From NCBI GenBank assembly GCA_902779785.1, contig CACZDC010000047.1, positions 1 to 32,728 on the forward strand: 32,728 nucleotides of DNA. The letters run 5' to 3'. The first letter of the stretch is position 1. Each line of letters begins with the position of its first letter. This DNA comes from an uncultured Bacteroidia bacterium (GTDB taxonomy: Bacteria; Bacteroidota; Bacteroidia; Bacteroidales; UBA932). This document shows positions 6,244-16,651 of the stretch, piece by piece. Below the pieces are notes generated by a model. The model saw only the letters and a list, made by a program, of their open reading frames with translations. It searched no databases and was not told where the DNA came from. Both the position numbers and the translations under genes were made by a program.

Positions 6244-9003
6244 ATGGATTATAATTTTCTGGAGATCGAGAAAAAGTGGCAGGAGTACTGGGCCGCCAAC
6301 AAGACCTACAAGGTAGAGGCTGATTCCGCCAAACCCAAGTATTATGTGCTGGATATGTTCCCGTATCCGAGCGGCGCCGGACTTCACGTAGGACACCCTC
6401 TGGGATATATTGCAAGCGACATTTTCGCCCGCTACAAAAGGCTGAAGGGCTTCAATGTCCTCCATCCGATGGGTTATGACGCCTTCGGACTTCCAGCCGA
6501 GCAGTATGCTATCCAGACAGGTCAGCATCCGGAAAAGACGACCAAGGACAATGTCGCCCGCTATCGTCAGCAGCTGGACAGAATCGGTTTTTCCTTTGAC
6601 TGGGACCGTGAATTCCGTACCTCGGATCCGGATTATTACAAGTGGACCCAGTGGGCTTTCCTGAAAATGTTCTCCTGCTGGTATGACAAGTCAATGGACA
6701 AGGCCAGGCCGATAGAAGAGCTTGTAGCCGCATTCGAGAAGGGAGGCTCTTCCTCCGTCAACGCCGCTTGCGGGGAACACGAGCCCTTCAGTGCGGAGCA
6801 GTGGAAAGGCTTCTCCGACAAGCATAAAGCCGATATCCTGATGCAGTACCGCATAGCCTATCAGGGCGAGTCTACGGTCAACTGGTGCCCTCATCTCGGG
6901 ACCGTGCTTGCCAACGACGAGGTCAAGGACGGCTTTTCGGAGCGCGGCGGCTATCCTGTCTTCCAGAAGAAGATGACCCAGTGGCAGCTCAGGGTTTCCG
7001 CCTATGCCGAGCGTCTCCTCAAGGGACTGGACTCTCTCGATTGGACCGATTCACTCAAGGAAATGCAGCGCAACTGGATAGGCCGCAGCGAAGGTGCCGA
7101 GATGGTTTTCGAGGTCGAGTGCGACGGCAAGAAGCACGAGGTGACCATATTCACCACCCGTGCCGACACTGTTTTCGGCGTCACTTTTATGGTCCTCTCT
7201 CCTGAGAGCGAATGGACGGCTAAGCTTACTTCGGCCTCGCAAAAGGCTGAGGTTGAGGCATATCTGGAATCGGTAAAGAAGAAGACTGAACGCGAGAGAA
7301 TAGCCGGGAAGGCCGTAACGGGCGTGTTCTCCGGCTCCTGGGCCAGGAACCCTCTGAGCGGAGAAAAAGTCCCGGTATGGATTTCCGAATATGTGCTTGC
7401 GGGCTATGGAACCGGTGCGATTATGGCCGTTCCCGCCCACGACAGCCGCGACTATGCCTTCGCGCGTAAGTTCGACCTCCCCGTCATCCCGCTTATCGAG
7501 GGCGCGGATGTGAGCAAGGAGAGCTTCGACGCCAAGGAGGGGATAATGTGCAACAGCGGCTTCCTCAACGGAATGAGCGTCAAGGAGGCTATCCCCGCCG
7601 CAATCGACTATGTTGAGGCTCACGGAATAGGCCGCCGTAAAGTCAATTACAGGCTCCGCGATGCGATTTTCTCCCGCCAGAGGTACTGGGGAGAGCCTTT
7701 CCCGATTTGCTTCAAGGGCGGAATAGCCACTCCGCTGCCCATTGAGGCTCTTCCTCTCACCCTCCCGGAGATCGATCAGTACAAGCCGACGGATGACGGT
7801 CAGCCGCCTCTCGCGAGGGCTAAGAAATGGGAATTTGACGGAGCTCCACTTGAAACCTCCACTATGCCGGGCTTCGCCGGTTCCAGCGCCTATTACCTTA
7901 GGTATATGGACCCGCACAACGACAAGGCCCTGGTCAGCAAGGAGGCCAATGAGTACTGGAGGAGCGTCGATCTCTATGTCGGCGGCACCGAGCACGCTAC
8001 CGGACATCTGATTTACAGCCGTTTCTGGAATAAATTCCTCTATGATCTTGGCTATGCCTGCGAGGACGAACCCTTCCGCAAGCTTATCAATCAGGGAATG
8101 ATCCAGGGCCGTACGAGCTATGCTTACCGCATAACCGGGACCAATACCTATGTTTCCGCCGGCCTCAAGGACAAATACGAGACTTCGGATGTCCGTGTGC
8201 CTGTGTCTATGGTCCGCAATGACCGCCTCGACACGGAGGCTTTCAGGAAGTGGATTCCTGAAAATGCCAATGCGGAATTCATCCTCGAAGACGGTGAATT
8301 CGTCTGCGGCTGGGCTATCGAAAAGATGTCCAAGACCTTCTTCAACGTGGTCAATCCCGACGATGTCTGCGACAATTACGGCGCCGATACCCTCCGTCTC
8401 TACGAAATGTTCCTCGGCCCCATCGAACAGGCCAAGCCCTGGTCCACCGACGGTATCGACGGAGTAAACCGCTTCCTCAAGAAGTTCTGGCGAATGTTCT
8501 GGGACCGCGACAAGTGGCTGGTCACCGACGAAGAGCCCACCAAAGCAGAACTCAAGGCTCTGCACAAACTGATAGGCAAGGAGCAGGAAGATATCGAGAA
8601 CTTCTCATACAATACTACCGTTTCTGCTTTTATGATAGCCCTTAACGAGCTGCAGGGATGTTCGAAGAAGGCCATCCTCGAGCCCCTGGTAGTACTTCTC
8701 TCGCCATTTGCTCCGCATATTGCCGAAGAACTCTGGCATCAGCTCGGCCACGAGAGCTCTGTCGTATATGCCTCTTTCCCGGAATATAAGAAGGAATACG
8801 TGGTGGATGACAGCGTCAAGTATCCGGTCTCCTTCAACGGCAAGACCAGGTTCATCCTGGATGTTCCTGCCGGCCTGAGTGTGCCCGAGGTCGAGAAACT
8901 CGTCCGTTCGGACGCCCAGACTGAAAAGTATCTGACGGGGGCTGAAATCCTGAAAGTCATAGTCGTCCCCGGACGAATCGTCAACATTGTCCTCAAGAAG
9001 TAA
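6244..9003 (+). CDS. leuS: Leucyl-tRNA synthetase
   Basis: A 919-residue class Ia synthetase that charges tRNA-Leu in the cytoplasm. Visible: the HIGH-type motif in [15 protein letters not shown] (HVGH 48-51), the CP1 editing domain with the threonine-rich TTRADTVFG (304-312) and the [12 protein letters not shown] aspartate region, the KMSKS-type loop [16 protein letters not shown] (Lys694 on), and a C-terminal anticodon-binding region ([18 protein letters not shown]). KMSKT replaces the usual KMSKS. The block before KMSKT matches the Bacteroidota form of the enzyme. It starts 7 bases after the M28-TonB gene and ends 1 base before the YitT gene, so it may be in the same transcript. Confidence 0.97.
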   Translation: MDYNFLEIEKKWQEYWAANKTYKVEADSAKPKYYVLDMFPYPSGAGLHVGHPLGYIASDIFARYKRLKGFNVLHPMGYDAFGLPAEQYAIQTGQHPEKTTKDNVARYRQQLDRIGFSFDWDREFRTSDPDYYKWTQWAFLKMFSCWYDKSMDKARPIEELVAAFEKGGSSSVNAACGEHEPFSAEQWKGFSDKHKADILMQYRIAYQGESTVNWCPHLGTVLANDEVKDGFSERGGYPVFQKKMTQWQLRVSAYAERLLKGLDSLDWTDSLKEMQRNWIGRSEGAEMVFEVECDGKKHEVTIFTTRADTVFGVTFMVLSPESEWTAKLTSASQKAEVEAYLESVKKKTERERIAGKAVTGVFSGSWARNPLSGEKVPVWISEYVLAGYGTGAIMAVPAHDSRDYAFARKFDLPVIPLIEGADVSKESFDAKEGIMCNSGFLNGMSVKEAIPAAIDYVEAHGIGRRKVNYRLRDAIFSRQRYWGEPFPICFKGGIATPLPIEALPLTLPEIDQYKPTDDGQPPLARAKKWEFDGAPLETSTMPGFAGSSAYYLRYMDPHNDKALVSKEANEYWRSVDLYVGGTEHATGHLIYSRFWNKFLYDLGYACEDEPFRKLINQGMIQGRTSYAYRITGTNTYVSAGLKDKYETSDVRVPVSMVRNDRLDTEAFRKWIPENANAEFILEDGEFVCGWAIEKMSKTFFNVVNPDDVCDNYGADTLRLYEMFLGPIEQAKPWSTDGIDGVNRFLKKFWRMFWDRDKWLVTDEEPTKAELKALHKLIGKEQEDIENFSYNTTVSAFMIALNELQGCSKKAILEPLVVLLSPFAPHIAEELWHQLGHESSVVYASFPEYKKEYVVDDSVKYPVSFNGKTRFILDVPAGLSVPEVEKLVRSDAQTEKYLTGAEILKVIVVPGRIVNIVLKK

Positions 9004-9004
9004 A

Positions 9005-9991
9005 ATGGCGGCCCTCCTTAATAAAAATGTCCTGACTGGCATCAAGGAATGGTCCCTGGTGAGTCTCGGCGTGCTGATCTATGTAATGTCGTGGTGTCTG
9101 TTCCTGATTCCCAACAACCTGATCGGCGGGGGAGTCTCAGGTATAAGCTCGATTATCCAGTATGCCACCGGAATCCAGATCGGCTACAGCTATTTCACCC
9201 TGAACGTGATTCTTCTCGTCGCAGCCTTCTTCATCCTCGGTATGGGTTTCGGTGCCAAGACTATTTTCGCCATCGTGCTGGCTTCCATAGGCTTCCGAGT
9301 CCTTCCCGGGCTTGTCCCACAGGAGATCATCAATACTCTGGCCCTGCAGAACGGAAAGCTTATGTCCACGATAATGGGCGGAATAATGGCCGGAATCGGC
9401 ATAGGTATGTCCATTTACAATGGCGGCTCGACAGGAGGAACCGACATCATTGCCTTGATTTACACCAAGTACCGCAATGTGTCGCCGGGCAAGGTCATCC
9501 TCTACCTGGATTTCTTCATCATCCTTTCCTCCCTGCTGGTTCCGTCCTATGTCCCCGACGTGGATCCTGAATCCGGGCAGGCTCTCCTGGATGCAGAGGG
9601 GAATCCCCTGAAGCATCTGATGCCCTTTGCCGACAAGGTGACCACCGTGGTATATGCCCTTATCCTGGTGACTGTCAACGGAAAAGTGCTTGATATGTAC
9701 CTTTCCGGCGCTCAGCAGAGTGTGCAGCTGTTCATCCTCTCGAAGCAGTATGAGAAGATTGCCGACGCCATAACCCACGACCTCCACCGCGGCGTGACCG
9801 TACTGGACGGCCACGGCTGGTACACCCGCCAGAGCGTGCAGGTCCTTATGGTGATAACGCGCAAGAATGACTTGAACCTTCTCCTTAAGTATATCAAATC
9901 CATCGATCCCAAGGCCTTCCTTTCGGTTTCGTCCGTGAATGGAGTCTATGGGAACGGCTTTGACACTATCAAGGGAGGAGGTAAGAAATAA
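9005..9991 (+). CDS. YitT-family membrane protein (DUF161/DUF2179)
   Basis: A 328-residue protein with five or six hydrophobic segments in the first about 240 residues (for example LVSLGVLIYVMSWCLFLIP and TIMGGIMAGIGIGMSIYNGG). The conserved YitT signatures GGVSGISSIIQY and NGGSTGGTDIIA are present. A soluble C-terminal DUF2179 domain follows (HRGVTVLDGHGWYT ... VLMVITRKNDLNLLLKYIK). The substrate of this family is not firmly known. ATG 9005 is chosen because it starts directly after the leuS stop; the few codons upstream in this frame overlap leuS. Likely read through from leuS. Confidence 0.88.
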   Translation: MAALLNKNVLTGIKEWSLVSLGVLIYVMSWCLFLIPNNLIGGGVSGISSIIQYATGIQIGYSYFTLNVILLVAAFFILGMGFGAKTIFAIVLASIGFRVLPGLVPQEIINTLALQNGKLMSTIMGGIMAGIGIGMSIYNGGSTGGTDIIALIYTKYRNVSPGKVILYLDFFIILSSLLVPSYVPDVDPESGQALLDAEGNPLKHLMPFADKVTTVVYALILVTVNGKVLDMYLSGAQQSVQLFILSKQYEKIADAITHDLHRGVTVLDGHGWYTRQSVQVLMVITRKNDLNLLLKYIKSIDPKAFLSVSSVNGVYGNGFDTIKGGGKK

Positions 9992-10033
9992 AACGAAGCG
10001 GTATGCTTTCCGGACCGGGACTTATGAAAATCT

Positions 10034-10537
10034 ATGTTGATAATATTGATTTCTCTGACAGTCCTTTTGGTCGCGGCCGGCTCCGGTTTTCTTCTGTGGC
10101 GTCGCAGCCGCAGACGGAAGCTGTTCCGGAAGTTGGAACCGGATTTGTTCCGGTCATCCCGGTACGAGTTGAAGTCGATTGACCAGTTCCTCTACGACCG
10201 GTGTTGCAGATATATGACGGAGAAGAAGCCTTTCCTGGTCTGTTCTTTCACGCTTGGAGACCTTGCCTCCGCCCTGTATTCCAACAAAGTGTACTTGTCC
10301 AAGACCATCAACCATTTTTCCGGGCGGAATTTCCGCCAGTATGTCAACTACTACAGGGTGATGTACTCGATGGAACTCTTCCGGAACAACATGACGCTTA
10401 AGGTGTCCGACCTGTCGAATTTGTCAGGATTCCATTCATCCACGACCTTTACCCAGGCCTTTCAGAATGTAATGGGAAAGACACCGAGCGCGTGGTGCTG
10501 GGAGATGAGGCGAAGTGGCAGGACGGGAAAAAAGTAA
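10034..10537 (+). CDS. Membrane-anchored AraC-family DNA-binding protein
   Basis: A 167-residue protein: one N-terminal transmembrane helix (about 2-22), a strongly basic stop-transfer stretch (WRRSRRRKLFRK), then an AraC-type double helix-turn-helix (about 65-155). The first HTH holds FTLGDLASALYSNKVYLSKT; the second holds VSDLSNLSGFHSSTTFTQAF and ends in the family signature GKTPSAW. No sensory domain is present between the membrane helix and the HTH. It probably binds DNA while tethered to the inner membrane; target and signal are unknown. It lies 42 bases after the YitT gene and is convergent with the pseudouridine synthase gene, 21 bases apart. Confidence 0.82.
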   Translation: MLIILISLTVLLVAAGSGFLLWRRSRRRKLFRKLEPDLFRSSRYELKSIDQFLYDRCCRYMTEKKPFLVCSFTLGDLASALYSNKVYLSKTINHFSGRNFRQYVNYYRVMYSMELFRNNMTLKVSDLSNLSGFHSSTTFTQAFQNVMGKTPSAWCWEMRRSGRTGKK

Positions 10538-10558
10538 AAGCCTGTCCGGGTCCGGAAA

Positions 10559-11260
10559 CTACCCTTCAACCCCTTTCCAACTCTCTGGTACAGGGGCGGT
10601 TACATCCACTTCCGTCTTCTTGACGGGGTGGATGAACTGTATATGGCGGGCAAGAAGGGAAATGCTGCCGTCAGGATTGGAGCGCGGAGCCCCGTATTTC
10701 AGGTCGCCTTTGATCGGACAGCCCATATGGCTGAGCTGGCAGCGGATCTGGTGATGACGTCCGGTAAGGAGCTCTACTTCAATGAGAAAGTATCGCTCGG
10801 TCTGCTGGATAAAACGGTATTTCAGCCGCGCTTCTTTACCCTCGGCGCTCTTCGTCACATAGGACTTGTTCTGCTTTTCGTTGCGGATAATCCGGTCGGC
10901 GAGTTCTCCTTCCTTCTCTTTCGGGGCGGCGCAGCAGAGGGCCCAGTAAGTCTTGTGGATTTCGCCCTTGCGGAGCATATCATTCAGCCGTTCGAGGGCT
11001 TTGGAGGTCTTGGCGAAGAGGACGACACCGCCGACAGGCCTGTCCAGACGGTGAGGCACTCCTATGAACACCTGTCCGGGCTTGTCGTCGCGAAGGGCTA
11101 TGAAGGCTTTGAGCGTCTCTGAGAGAGCTTCGTCTCCGGTCTTGTCGCCCTGGACAATCTCTCCCGGGCGTTTGTTGAGGATGAGGATATGATTGTCTTC
11201 GAACAGGATCCTCTGTTCGATATCTCTGAATTCGCTTTCGTCAAGTCGCCTGTAAACCAT
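10559..11260 (-). CDS. RluA-family RNA pseudouridine synthase
   Basis: A 233-residue enzyme that converts uridine to pseudouridine in rRNA or tRNA. The catalytic motif [16 protein letters not shown] is present with Asp73, and the family's substrate-binding blocks follow ([21 protein letters not shown]). There is no N-terminal S4 domain and it is shorter than RluD, so the exact target base cannot be given. The start is placed at ATG 11260; the longer frame begins in the divergent uvrA promoter region. A TATCTTTG box lies 20 bases upstream. Confidence 0.9.
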   Translation of the reverse strand: MVYRRLDESEFRDIEQRILFEDNHILILNKRPGEIVQGDKTGDEALSETLKAFIALRDDKPGQVFIGVPHRLDRPVGGVVLFAKTSKALERLNDMLRKGEIHKTYWALCCAAPKEKEGELADRIIRNEKQNKSYVTKSAEGKEARLKYRFIQQTERYFLIEVELLTGRHHQIRCQLSHMGCPIKGDLKYGAPRSNPDGSISLLARHIQFIHPVKKTEVDVTAPVPESWKGVEG

Positions 11261-11276
11261 TTCGAAGTGTTTTTGC

Positions 11277-11308
11277 TTTGCAAAGATAGTGGATTTTGCG
11301 TAAATTTG
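11277..11308 (+). promoter_or_regulatory. uvrA promoter
   Basis: -33 TTTG (11277-11280), 20-base spacer, -7 TAAATTTG (11301-11308), 11 bases before the uvrA ATG at 11320. It overlaps the divergent pseudouridine-synthase -7 box (11281-11288), so the two promoters probably compete. No LexA-like palindrome was recognised. Confidence 0.6.
11281..11288 (-). promoter_or_regulatory. -7 promoter box for the pseudouridine synthase gene
   Basis: TATCTTTG on the minus strand (11288 to 11281) matches TAnnTTTG and lies 20 bases before the ATG at 11260. No strong -33 element was seen. It sits inside the uvrA promoter spacer. Confidence 0.5.
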
Positions 11309-11319
11309 CATTTCCGCTT

Positions 11320-14124
11320 ATGTCCAAAGAAGGAAATATCGTCATCCAGGGAGCCAGGGTCAACAACCTGAAGAATATTTCGCTCGAGATTCCGCGAAAC
11401 CGTTTCGTGGTGATAACGGGTATTTCCGGCAGTGGCAAGTCCTCCCTCGCCTTTGACACCTTGTTCGCGGAAGGGCAGCGCCGTTTTGCCGAGAGCCTTT
11501 CTTCCTATGCGAGACAGTTCCTGGGGCGTATGTCCAAGCCTGACGTGGACAAGATTGACGGAATCCCTCCGGCAATCGCCATCGAGCAGAAGGTGAATAT
11601 CCGCAATCCTCGCTCTACTGTCGCGACCACCACAGAGATCCACGATTTCCTTCGTCTCCTGTTTGCCCGCATCGGACGGACTTATTCTCCCGTAAGCGGC
11701 GAAGAAGTCCGTGCGCACAGCCTAGGAGATGTCCTGAATGCCGTTTTTGATTCCAAGCCTCACGCCTGGTACATACTCTCGGAGATCGGCTGGGACAGTA
11801 GGCAGGATAAGGTGGAGATGATGCTTGCCTTGAAGGAAGAAGGTTTCAGCAGGCTCTTCTCTCCCTCTGAAGGAAAGCTTTATGATATCGAGGATGTCCT
11901 CCGTATGGACGGGAATTATCCTTCCGGCCTGATGCTTATGGTGGACAGGCTTAAGACAAGTGCGACGGAAGACGAGGATTTGCGCTCTCGTGTAATGGAC
12001 TCTGTCCAGACGGCATTCGACAAAGGCAACGGGGATATGGCCCTATGGACCGAAGGCTCGCTGAGCCGTTTCTGTTCTCGTTTCGAACGTGACGGGATGG
12101 TCTTCCAGAAGCCTGACGAATATCTTTTCTCCTTCAACAGCCCTCTCGGGGCCTGTCCGGTCTGCGGCGGTCTCGGAAAGATAATCGGCGTAAGCGAAGA
12201 TCTCGTCATTCCGGACAAGACCAAGAGCATCTACGACGGGGCCATAGCGTGCTGGAGGGGAGACAAGATGGGATGGTTCCGGGACCAGGTGATAAAGAAT
12301 TCGGAAAAATACGGCATCCCGATCTTTACGCCCTACTGCCGCCTGACCGAGGAACAGAAGAGGATTCTTTGGGAATCCAGGGCTGTCCAGGATGACGACA
12401 GCACCATAGTCGGCATCAATGAATTTTTCGAATGGGTCGAAGCCAACCGCTATAAGATCCAGTATAAGTATATGCTTAGCCGTTACAGCGGCCGCACTGT
12501 CTGCCACTCCTGCGGCGGAAGCCGCCTGAGGCCGGAAGCCCTCTATGTAAAGGTCGGCGGGAAGAATATCCACGAACTTATGGAGATGGACATAGATTCC
12601 CTGCTGGGCTTTTTCGAGGGCATCGGGCTGACGGACTACGAAAGGGAGGTCGCCGGCAAGACCATAGAGGAGATATCTTACCGCCTGAGCTGTCTGAAAG
12701 AGGTCGGCCTGGGCTATCTGACCTTGTCCAGGACTATGAACACCCTTTCCGGCGGAGAAAGCCAGAGGGTGAATCTGGTGACGGCGCTCGGTTCCTCGCT
12801 TGTAGGTTCGCTGTACATTCTGGACGAGCCGTCGATAGGCTTGCATCCACGTGATACTGAAAGGCTTATCGGAGTGCTCCGGAGGCTGCGCGATCTGGGA
12901 AACACCGTTGTAGTCGTAGAGCACGACGCCGAGATAATACGCGCCGCCGACTGTCTCATCGACCTGGGACCTTATGCCGGAGTCAACGGAGGTGAACTGG
13001 TGTTCCAGGGAATCCCTGCCGAAGCGGGGGAAGAGGAGAAGCGTCGTTCGCTTACCCTTCAGTATCTCTCCGGAATCCGTAAGCCTGCACTTAGGGAAAA
13101 ACGCCCCTGGCGCTACAGCATAATCGTCCAGGGCGCAATGCAGAACAATCTGAAAGATATAGACGTACGCTTTCCGCTGAATGTGTTCACCGTGGTCAGC
13201 GGAGTGAGCGGCAGCGGAAAGTCTTCGCTTGTCGGAGACATTCTCTATCCGGCTCTGAGGAGGCGTATCGACGAGACCGGCGACCTTCCGGGTACTTTCA
13301 GGGGACTGGGCGGTAACCTGGACAGGATTTCCCGCGTGGAGTATGTGGACCAGAATCCGATAGGGAAGTCTTCACGCTCCAATGCCGTCACCTATCTGAA
13401 GATATATGACGATATCCGCAAACTTCTTTCCGACCAGCAGTATGCCCGCATCAACGGCTTCACGCCTTCCTTCTTTTCCTTCAACCAGGAGGGCGGGCGC
13501 TGTCCGGAATGTCAGGGCGACGGTTTCGTGAAGATTGGGATGCAGTTTATGGCGGACGTGACTATGCTCTGCGAGACCTGCGGCGGAAAACGCTTCAAGC
13601 CGGAGATCCTGGAAGTCCGCTACAAGGGAATGAATGTGGACGACATACTCAATATGTCCGTGGATGAGGCCATAGAGTTTTTCGGCGCCCAGAAGGAAGA
13701 ACTGGCGCAGACAATAGCCCGGAAGCTCCATACCCTTGTGGATGTCGGTCTCGGTTATATCAAGCTCGGACAGCCTTCCAGCACGCTTTCCGGAGGTGAA
13801 AGCCAGAGGATCAAACTGGCTTATTTCCTCTCTCTGAGTGAAGAACGCTCCAGGGGAGGACATATACTTTTCCTTTTCGACGAGCCTACTACAGGCCTTC
13901 ATTTCTACGATGTGGAGAAACTTCTAAAGAGTTTCGACGCCCTTCTGGACAGGGGCCATACGGTCGTAGTCGTAGAGCATAATATCGACGTGATAAAGGC
14001 CGCTGACTGGATAATCGATATGGGGCCCGATGCCGGAGACAAGGGCGGGGAAGTGGTCTTTGAAGGTACTCCCGAGGCGCTGGCGGATAATAAGCTCTCC
14101 TTCACAGCTGAATATTTGCGATAA
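11320..14124 (+). CDS. uvrA: Excinuclease ABC subunit A
   Basis: A 934-residue ATPase that recognises DNA damage in nucleotide-excision repair as a UvrA dimer with UvrB. Both ABC modules are intact: Walker A GISGSGKS (34-41) and a second [13 protein letters not shown], and two signature motifs ([12 protein letters not shown] and [12 protein letters not shown]), each followed by a Walker B region ([26 protein letters not shown]). Zinc-module cysteines are visible (CPVCGG/CHSCGG in the first half, CPECQG/CETCGG in the second). ATG 11320 is preferred over the in-frame TTG at 11296 because the latter precedes the -7 box. Length is normal for UvrA. The glycan locus starts 17 bases downstream. Confidence 0.97.
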   Translation: MSKEGNIVIQGARVNNLKNISLEIPRNRFVVITGISGSGKSSLAFDTLFAEGQRRFAESLSSYARQFLGRMSKPDVDKIDGIPPAIAIEQKVNIRNPRSTVATTTEIHDFLRLLFARIGRTYSPVSGEEVRAHSLGDVLNAVFDSKPHAWYILSEIGWDSRQDKVEMMLALKEEGFSRLFSPSEGKLYDIEDVLRMDGNYPSGLMLMVDRLKTSATEDEDLRSRVMDSVQTAFDKGNGDMALWTEGSLSRFCSRFERDGMVFQKPDEYLFSFNSPLGACPVCGGLGKIIGVSEDLVIPDKTKSIYDGAIACWRGDKMGWFRDQVIKNSEKYGIPIFTPYCRLTEEQKRILWESRAVQDDDSTIVGINEFFEWVEANRYKIQYKYMLSRYSGRTVCHSCGGSRLRPEALYVKVGGKNIHELMEMDIDSLLGFFEGIGLTDYEREVAGKTIEEISYRLSCLKEVGLGYLTLSRTMNTLSGGESQRVNLVTALGSSLVGSLYILDEPSIGLHPRDTERLIGVLRRLRDLGNTVVVVEHDAEIIRAADCLIDLGPYAGVNGGELVFQGIPAEAGEEEKRRSLTLQYLSGIRKPALREKRPWRYSIIVQGAMQNNLKDIDVRFPLNVFTVVSGVSGSGKSSLVGDILYPALRRRIDETGDLPGTFRGLGGNLDRISRVEYVDQNPIGKSSRSNAVTYLKIYDDIRKLLSDQQYARINGFTPSFFSFNQEGGRCPECQGDGFVKIGMQFMADVTMLCETCGGKRFKPEILEVRYKGMNVDDILNMSVDEAIEFFGAQKEELAQTIARKLHTLVDVGLGYIKLGQPSSTLSGGESQRIKLAYFLSLSEERSRGGHILFLFDEPTTGLHFYDVEKLLKSFDALLDRGHTVVVVEHNIDVIKAADWIIDMGPDAGDKGGEVVFEGTPEALADNKLSFTAEYLR

Positions 14125-14141
14125 TTTGCTATCTTTGGCCT

Positions 14142-14978
14142 ATGAAGAAAATCTCAGCGCTCACAATGGTCCGCAATGATGATTTCTACCTCCGGAAGTG
14201 GGTGGAGTATTATGGCGCCCAACTCGGACGTGAGAATCTCTACGTTTTCTTCGACGGTATGGACCAGCAGATTCTTTCCTTCTGTGATGGTGTCCATACG
14301 GAAAAACTCGAGAAAATCGGGAACAATGTGGTCTCCAATGACAAGGGACGGGTGCGTTTCCTGTCGAAAAAGGCGGCTGAACTCTTCGCCTCCGGCTATG
14401 AACTGGTGATAGGTACGGATGCGGACGAAATCATAGTAGTGGATCCGAAACTCGGGATGTCTCTTCCGGAGTATCTTTCATCACTTGACATCCGGGATTC
14501 GCTTTCTCCGCTGGGACTTGATTTCGGACAGAAACTCGGCGAGGAGCCGGATATCCGTGAGGACATTCCCTTCCTGCATCAGCGTCATTACGCGCTTTTC
14601 GGTACACGCTATACCAAGGCCAGCATTCTTGCCAAGCCTTTGAACTGGGGGAGCGGCTTCCATCGTGTCAAGGGCCATAACTTCCATATCGCCAAGGACT
14701 TGTACCTCTTCCATTTCGGCTATTTCGATTCCGGCCGTATCCTTTCCCGCAGCAAGGACGAGGACCGCGTGGAACAGGGATGGAAGCACCATATAGACAA
14801 GCGTTCCCAGACCATTCGCCTCGTCAGCCGGCTCACGGCCCGGGACTTTGACCGCTGGACTGGTTTCGTACGCGTGCTGCAGAGTATCTGCAGGCCTCCG
14901 TATGCGTGGAACAAGCCTGGAATGCTTGAGCTCAAGATCGTTGTCCGTATTCCGGAGCGTTTCAAGGATTTGGTATGA
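14142..14978 (+). CDS. Glycosyltransferase, GT2/GT92-like
   Basis: A 278-residue protein beginning with MKKISALTMVRNDDFYLRKW, the usual opening of GT-A transferases that act on surface glycans. A DxD-type metal/nucleotide-sugar site is in GTDADEII (92-96 TDADE), and conserved blocks such as NWGSGFHRVKGHNFH and LYLFHFGYFD follow. It most resembles the Glyco_tranf_2_4/GT92-like group; donor and acceptor are unknown. First gene of the glycan locus, followed by a 4-base overlap with the next transferase. A TATCTTTG box ends only 4 bases before the ATG, too close for a normal leader. Confidence 0.8.
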   Translation: MKKISALTMVRNDDFYLRKWVEYYGAQLGRENLYVFFDGMDQQILSFCDGVHTEKLEKIGNNVVSNDKGRVRFLSKKAAELFASGYELVIGTDADEIIVVDPKLGMSLPEYLSSLDIRDSLSPLGLDFGQKLGEEPDIREDIPFLHQRHYALFGTRYTKASILAKPLNWGSGFHRVKGHNFHIAKDLYLFHFGYFDSGRILSRSKDEDRVEQGWKHHIDKRSQTIRLVSRLTARDFDRWTGFVRVLQSICRPPYAWNKPGMLELKIVVRIPERFKDLV

Positions 14979-15901
14979 TGGAAGGGCCTCTGGTATCAGT
15001 TATTGTTCCGGTTTACGGAGTGGAGCAGTACATTGGACGCTGTGCGGCGAGCCTTTTCCAGCAGACGTATCAGAATATCGAGTTCATTTTCGTGGACGAC
15101 GGTTCTCCTGACAGGTCTGTGGATGTCTTGCAGTCGGAGCTTGACAAGTGCGACGATGATTTAAGGTCAAGGGTAAGGATAATCCGGAAAGAGAACAAAG
15201 GCCTTCCCAAGGCCCGCCAGAGCGGTATGGAGACTTCCCGGGGGGATTACATACTGCACGTGGATTCTGACGACTATCTGGAGAGAGATGCGGTGGAAGC
15301 GCTTGTGGACAAGGCGCTTGAGAGCGATGCCGACATAGTGGTCTTCGATTTCTGGAAGGAGTACAGGCGCTATAGCAAGATTGACAGCGAGAAGGACTCC
15401 TCGATTGCTGATTCGGCTTTGTTCCGCAAGAGGCTGTATACCTATGCTTCATACGGTTACGTTTGGAACAAGTTCTACCGTCGCGAGGTCTGCGAGAATC
15501 TCTATTATCCGGACTACTCGATGCACGAGGACATCGTCTTCAATACCCAGGCTCTCTACCGCTCAAAGAAACTTGTCCATCTGAAGCGGCCCCTGTACCA
15601 TTATAACAGGACCAATCTGTCCAGCGCCACCCGTGTGCCACAGGCTTTGAGACGCAGCCGCTCTGCCCGCAATATGCTGGACTTTTATCTTCATTTCAAG
15701 GATTCGGCCGACTCTCCCTTGACCGGCGTAGAGGATGAAATCATACTCAGGGCCGCCTGGGTGGCATTTACCAAGGACAGGACGATCTTCAAGGACTATC
15801 CTTTCCTGCGCTCTCTGGCCCAGTCTTTCCCTCTCAAAGGCGGACGTTTCGTATCGCTGCCGGAGCAGATTATCCTTAAGCTTTATCTGAAACTGTCTTG
15901 A
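14975..15901 (+). CDS. GT2 family glycosyltransferase
   Basis: A 308-residue GT-A enzyme: PLVSVIVPVYGVEQYIGRC at the N-terminus, the nucleotide-binding FVDDGSPDRS (39-48), the metal-binding DxD in HVDSDDYLERD (97-100 DSDD), and a later acceptor-side block MHEDIVFNTQAL. It transfers a sugar from a nucleotide donor; the specificity cannot be read. Two start codons in tandem (14975 and 14978) are possible; the first overlaps the upstream TGA. The stop overlaps the TTG start of the next gene as TTGA, so these transferases form one translationally coupled unit. Confidence 0.9.
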   Translation: MMEGPLVSVIVPVYGVEQYIGRCAASLFQQTYQNIEFIFVDDGSPDRSVDVLQSELDKCDDDLRSRVRIIRKENKGLPKARQSGMETSRGDYILHVDSDDYLERDAVEALVDKALESDADIVVFDFWKEYRRYSKIDSEKDSSIADSALFRKRLYTYASYGYVWNKFYRREVCENLYYPDYSMHEDIVFNTQALYRSKKLVHLKRPLYHYNRTNLSSATRVPQALRRSRSARNMLDFYLHFKDSADSPLTGVEDEIILRAAWVAFTKDRTIFKDYPFLRSLAQSFPLKGGRFVSLPEQIILKLYLKLS

Positions 15902-16650
15902 CGGAGCCTGTTTATATCGTTTCTGTTGTCAGGAACTACGATATGTATGGTCGTTGTGTCCTGGATAATCCTTATTGCAAAGGACTCAAGGCTGTCGCTT
16001 TGGACAACCGGGAGGAAAATCTGTCCATTTCCGTGCGCTACAATCAGTTCCTGGACTCTTGCACAGAGCCGGCCTGGATCATATTCTGCCACGAAGACTG
16101 GGCTCTCGGCTGCGACATACTGCCTTTGCTTCAAGAACTGGACAAGGGCAGCCTTTACGGCCCCATAGGAGTCTGGATCAGGGAGTGCCGGAATTCCGAT
16201 TTCCTTGAAGTCCGAGGACGGACGGTGGACGGTCCCAAGGATGGAAGCAAGGCTTTCGTCTATAGGGGAATGAGCCTTGATGGGAAGGTGGATACTTTTG
16301 ACTGTCAATGCCTTATAGTCCATAATTCTCTGGTCCGCGAGAAGGGGTTGCGTTTCGACGAGAGACTCTCCTTCGATCTCTATGTCGAGGATTTCTGTGT
16401 CTCCGCATTTGAGAACTACGGCATAGAATCCCGCATCCTGCCACTTGAGTGCCGCCATTATTCTCTCGGAACCATCGGCCAGCGTTTTTATGATTCCCTT
16501 TCCTATCTGAGAGAGAAATACGCCAATGCCGTAAAACGCCACGCGACCATTGTCGGCCGTCACGAAACTTTCGGGCGGAATTCGGAGAAGCCCATTTATT
16601 ATCTGCACCGGACTCTCGGAGCCTGGCTGCGTTATTGGATCAAGAAATAA
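15898..16650 (+). CDS. Glycosyltransferase-like family protein (GT-A, Glyco_tranf_2_5 type)
   Basis: A 250-residue protein. The opening PVYIVSVVRNYDMYGRCV, the SVRYNQFLDSC block and the IIFCHEDWALG site (HED 65-67, in place of DxD) match the small GT-A-like family usually called Glycosyltransferase-like family (PF13712). A late SFDLYVEDFCVSAFE block fits the acceptor side. The start is a TTG at 15898 that overlaps the upstream stop; the next in-frame ATG (15946) would remove the conserved first strand, so TTG is favoured. Confidence 0.75.
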   Translation: MTEPVYIVSVVRNYDMYGRCVLDNPYCKGLKAVALDNREENLSISVRYNQFLDSCTEPAWIIFCHEDWALGCDILPLLQELDKGSLYGPIGVWIRECRNSDFLEVRGRTVDGPKDGSKAFVYRGMSLDGKVDTFDCQCLIVHNSLVREKGLRFDERLSFDLYVEDFCVSAFENYGIESRILPLECRHYSLGTIGQRFYDSLSYLREKYANAVKRHATIVGRHETFGRNSEKPIYYLHRTLGAWLRYWIKK

Positions 16651-16651
16651 T

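Noticed and set aside
7051-8565. Long minus-strand open frame (504 codons) opposite leuS
   Set aside because: leuS is certain on the other strand; no motif, signal or promoter supports the antisense frame.
10538-10558. Possible small hairpin (repeated CCGG) between the AraC-type and pseudouridine synthase genes
   Set aside because: The stem is only about 4 pairs and has no T-run, too weak for a terminator.
10628-11122. Plus-strand open frame opposite the pseudouridine synthase gene
   Set aside because: Antisense shadow of a gene with an intact HRLDR catalytic motif.
14130-14137. TATCTTTG box before the first glycosyltransferase gene
   Set aside because: It ends only 4 bases before the ATG and has no -33 element at the right distance, so it would give no leader; it could serve only a leaderless transcript.
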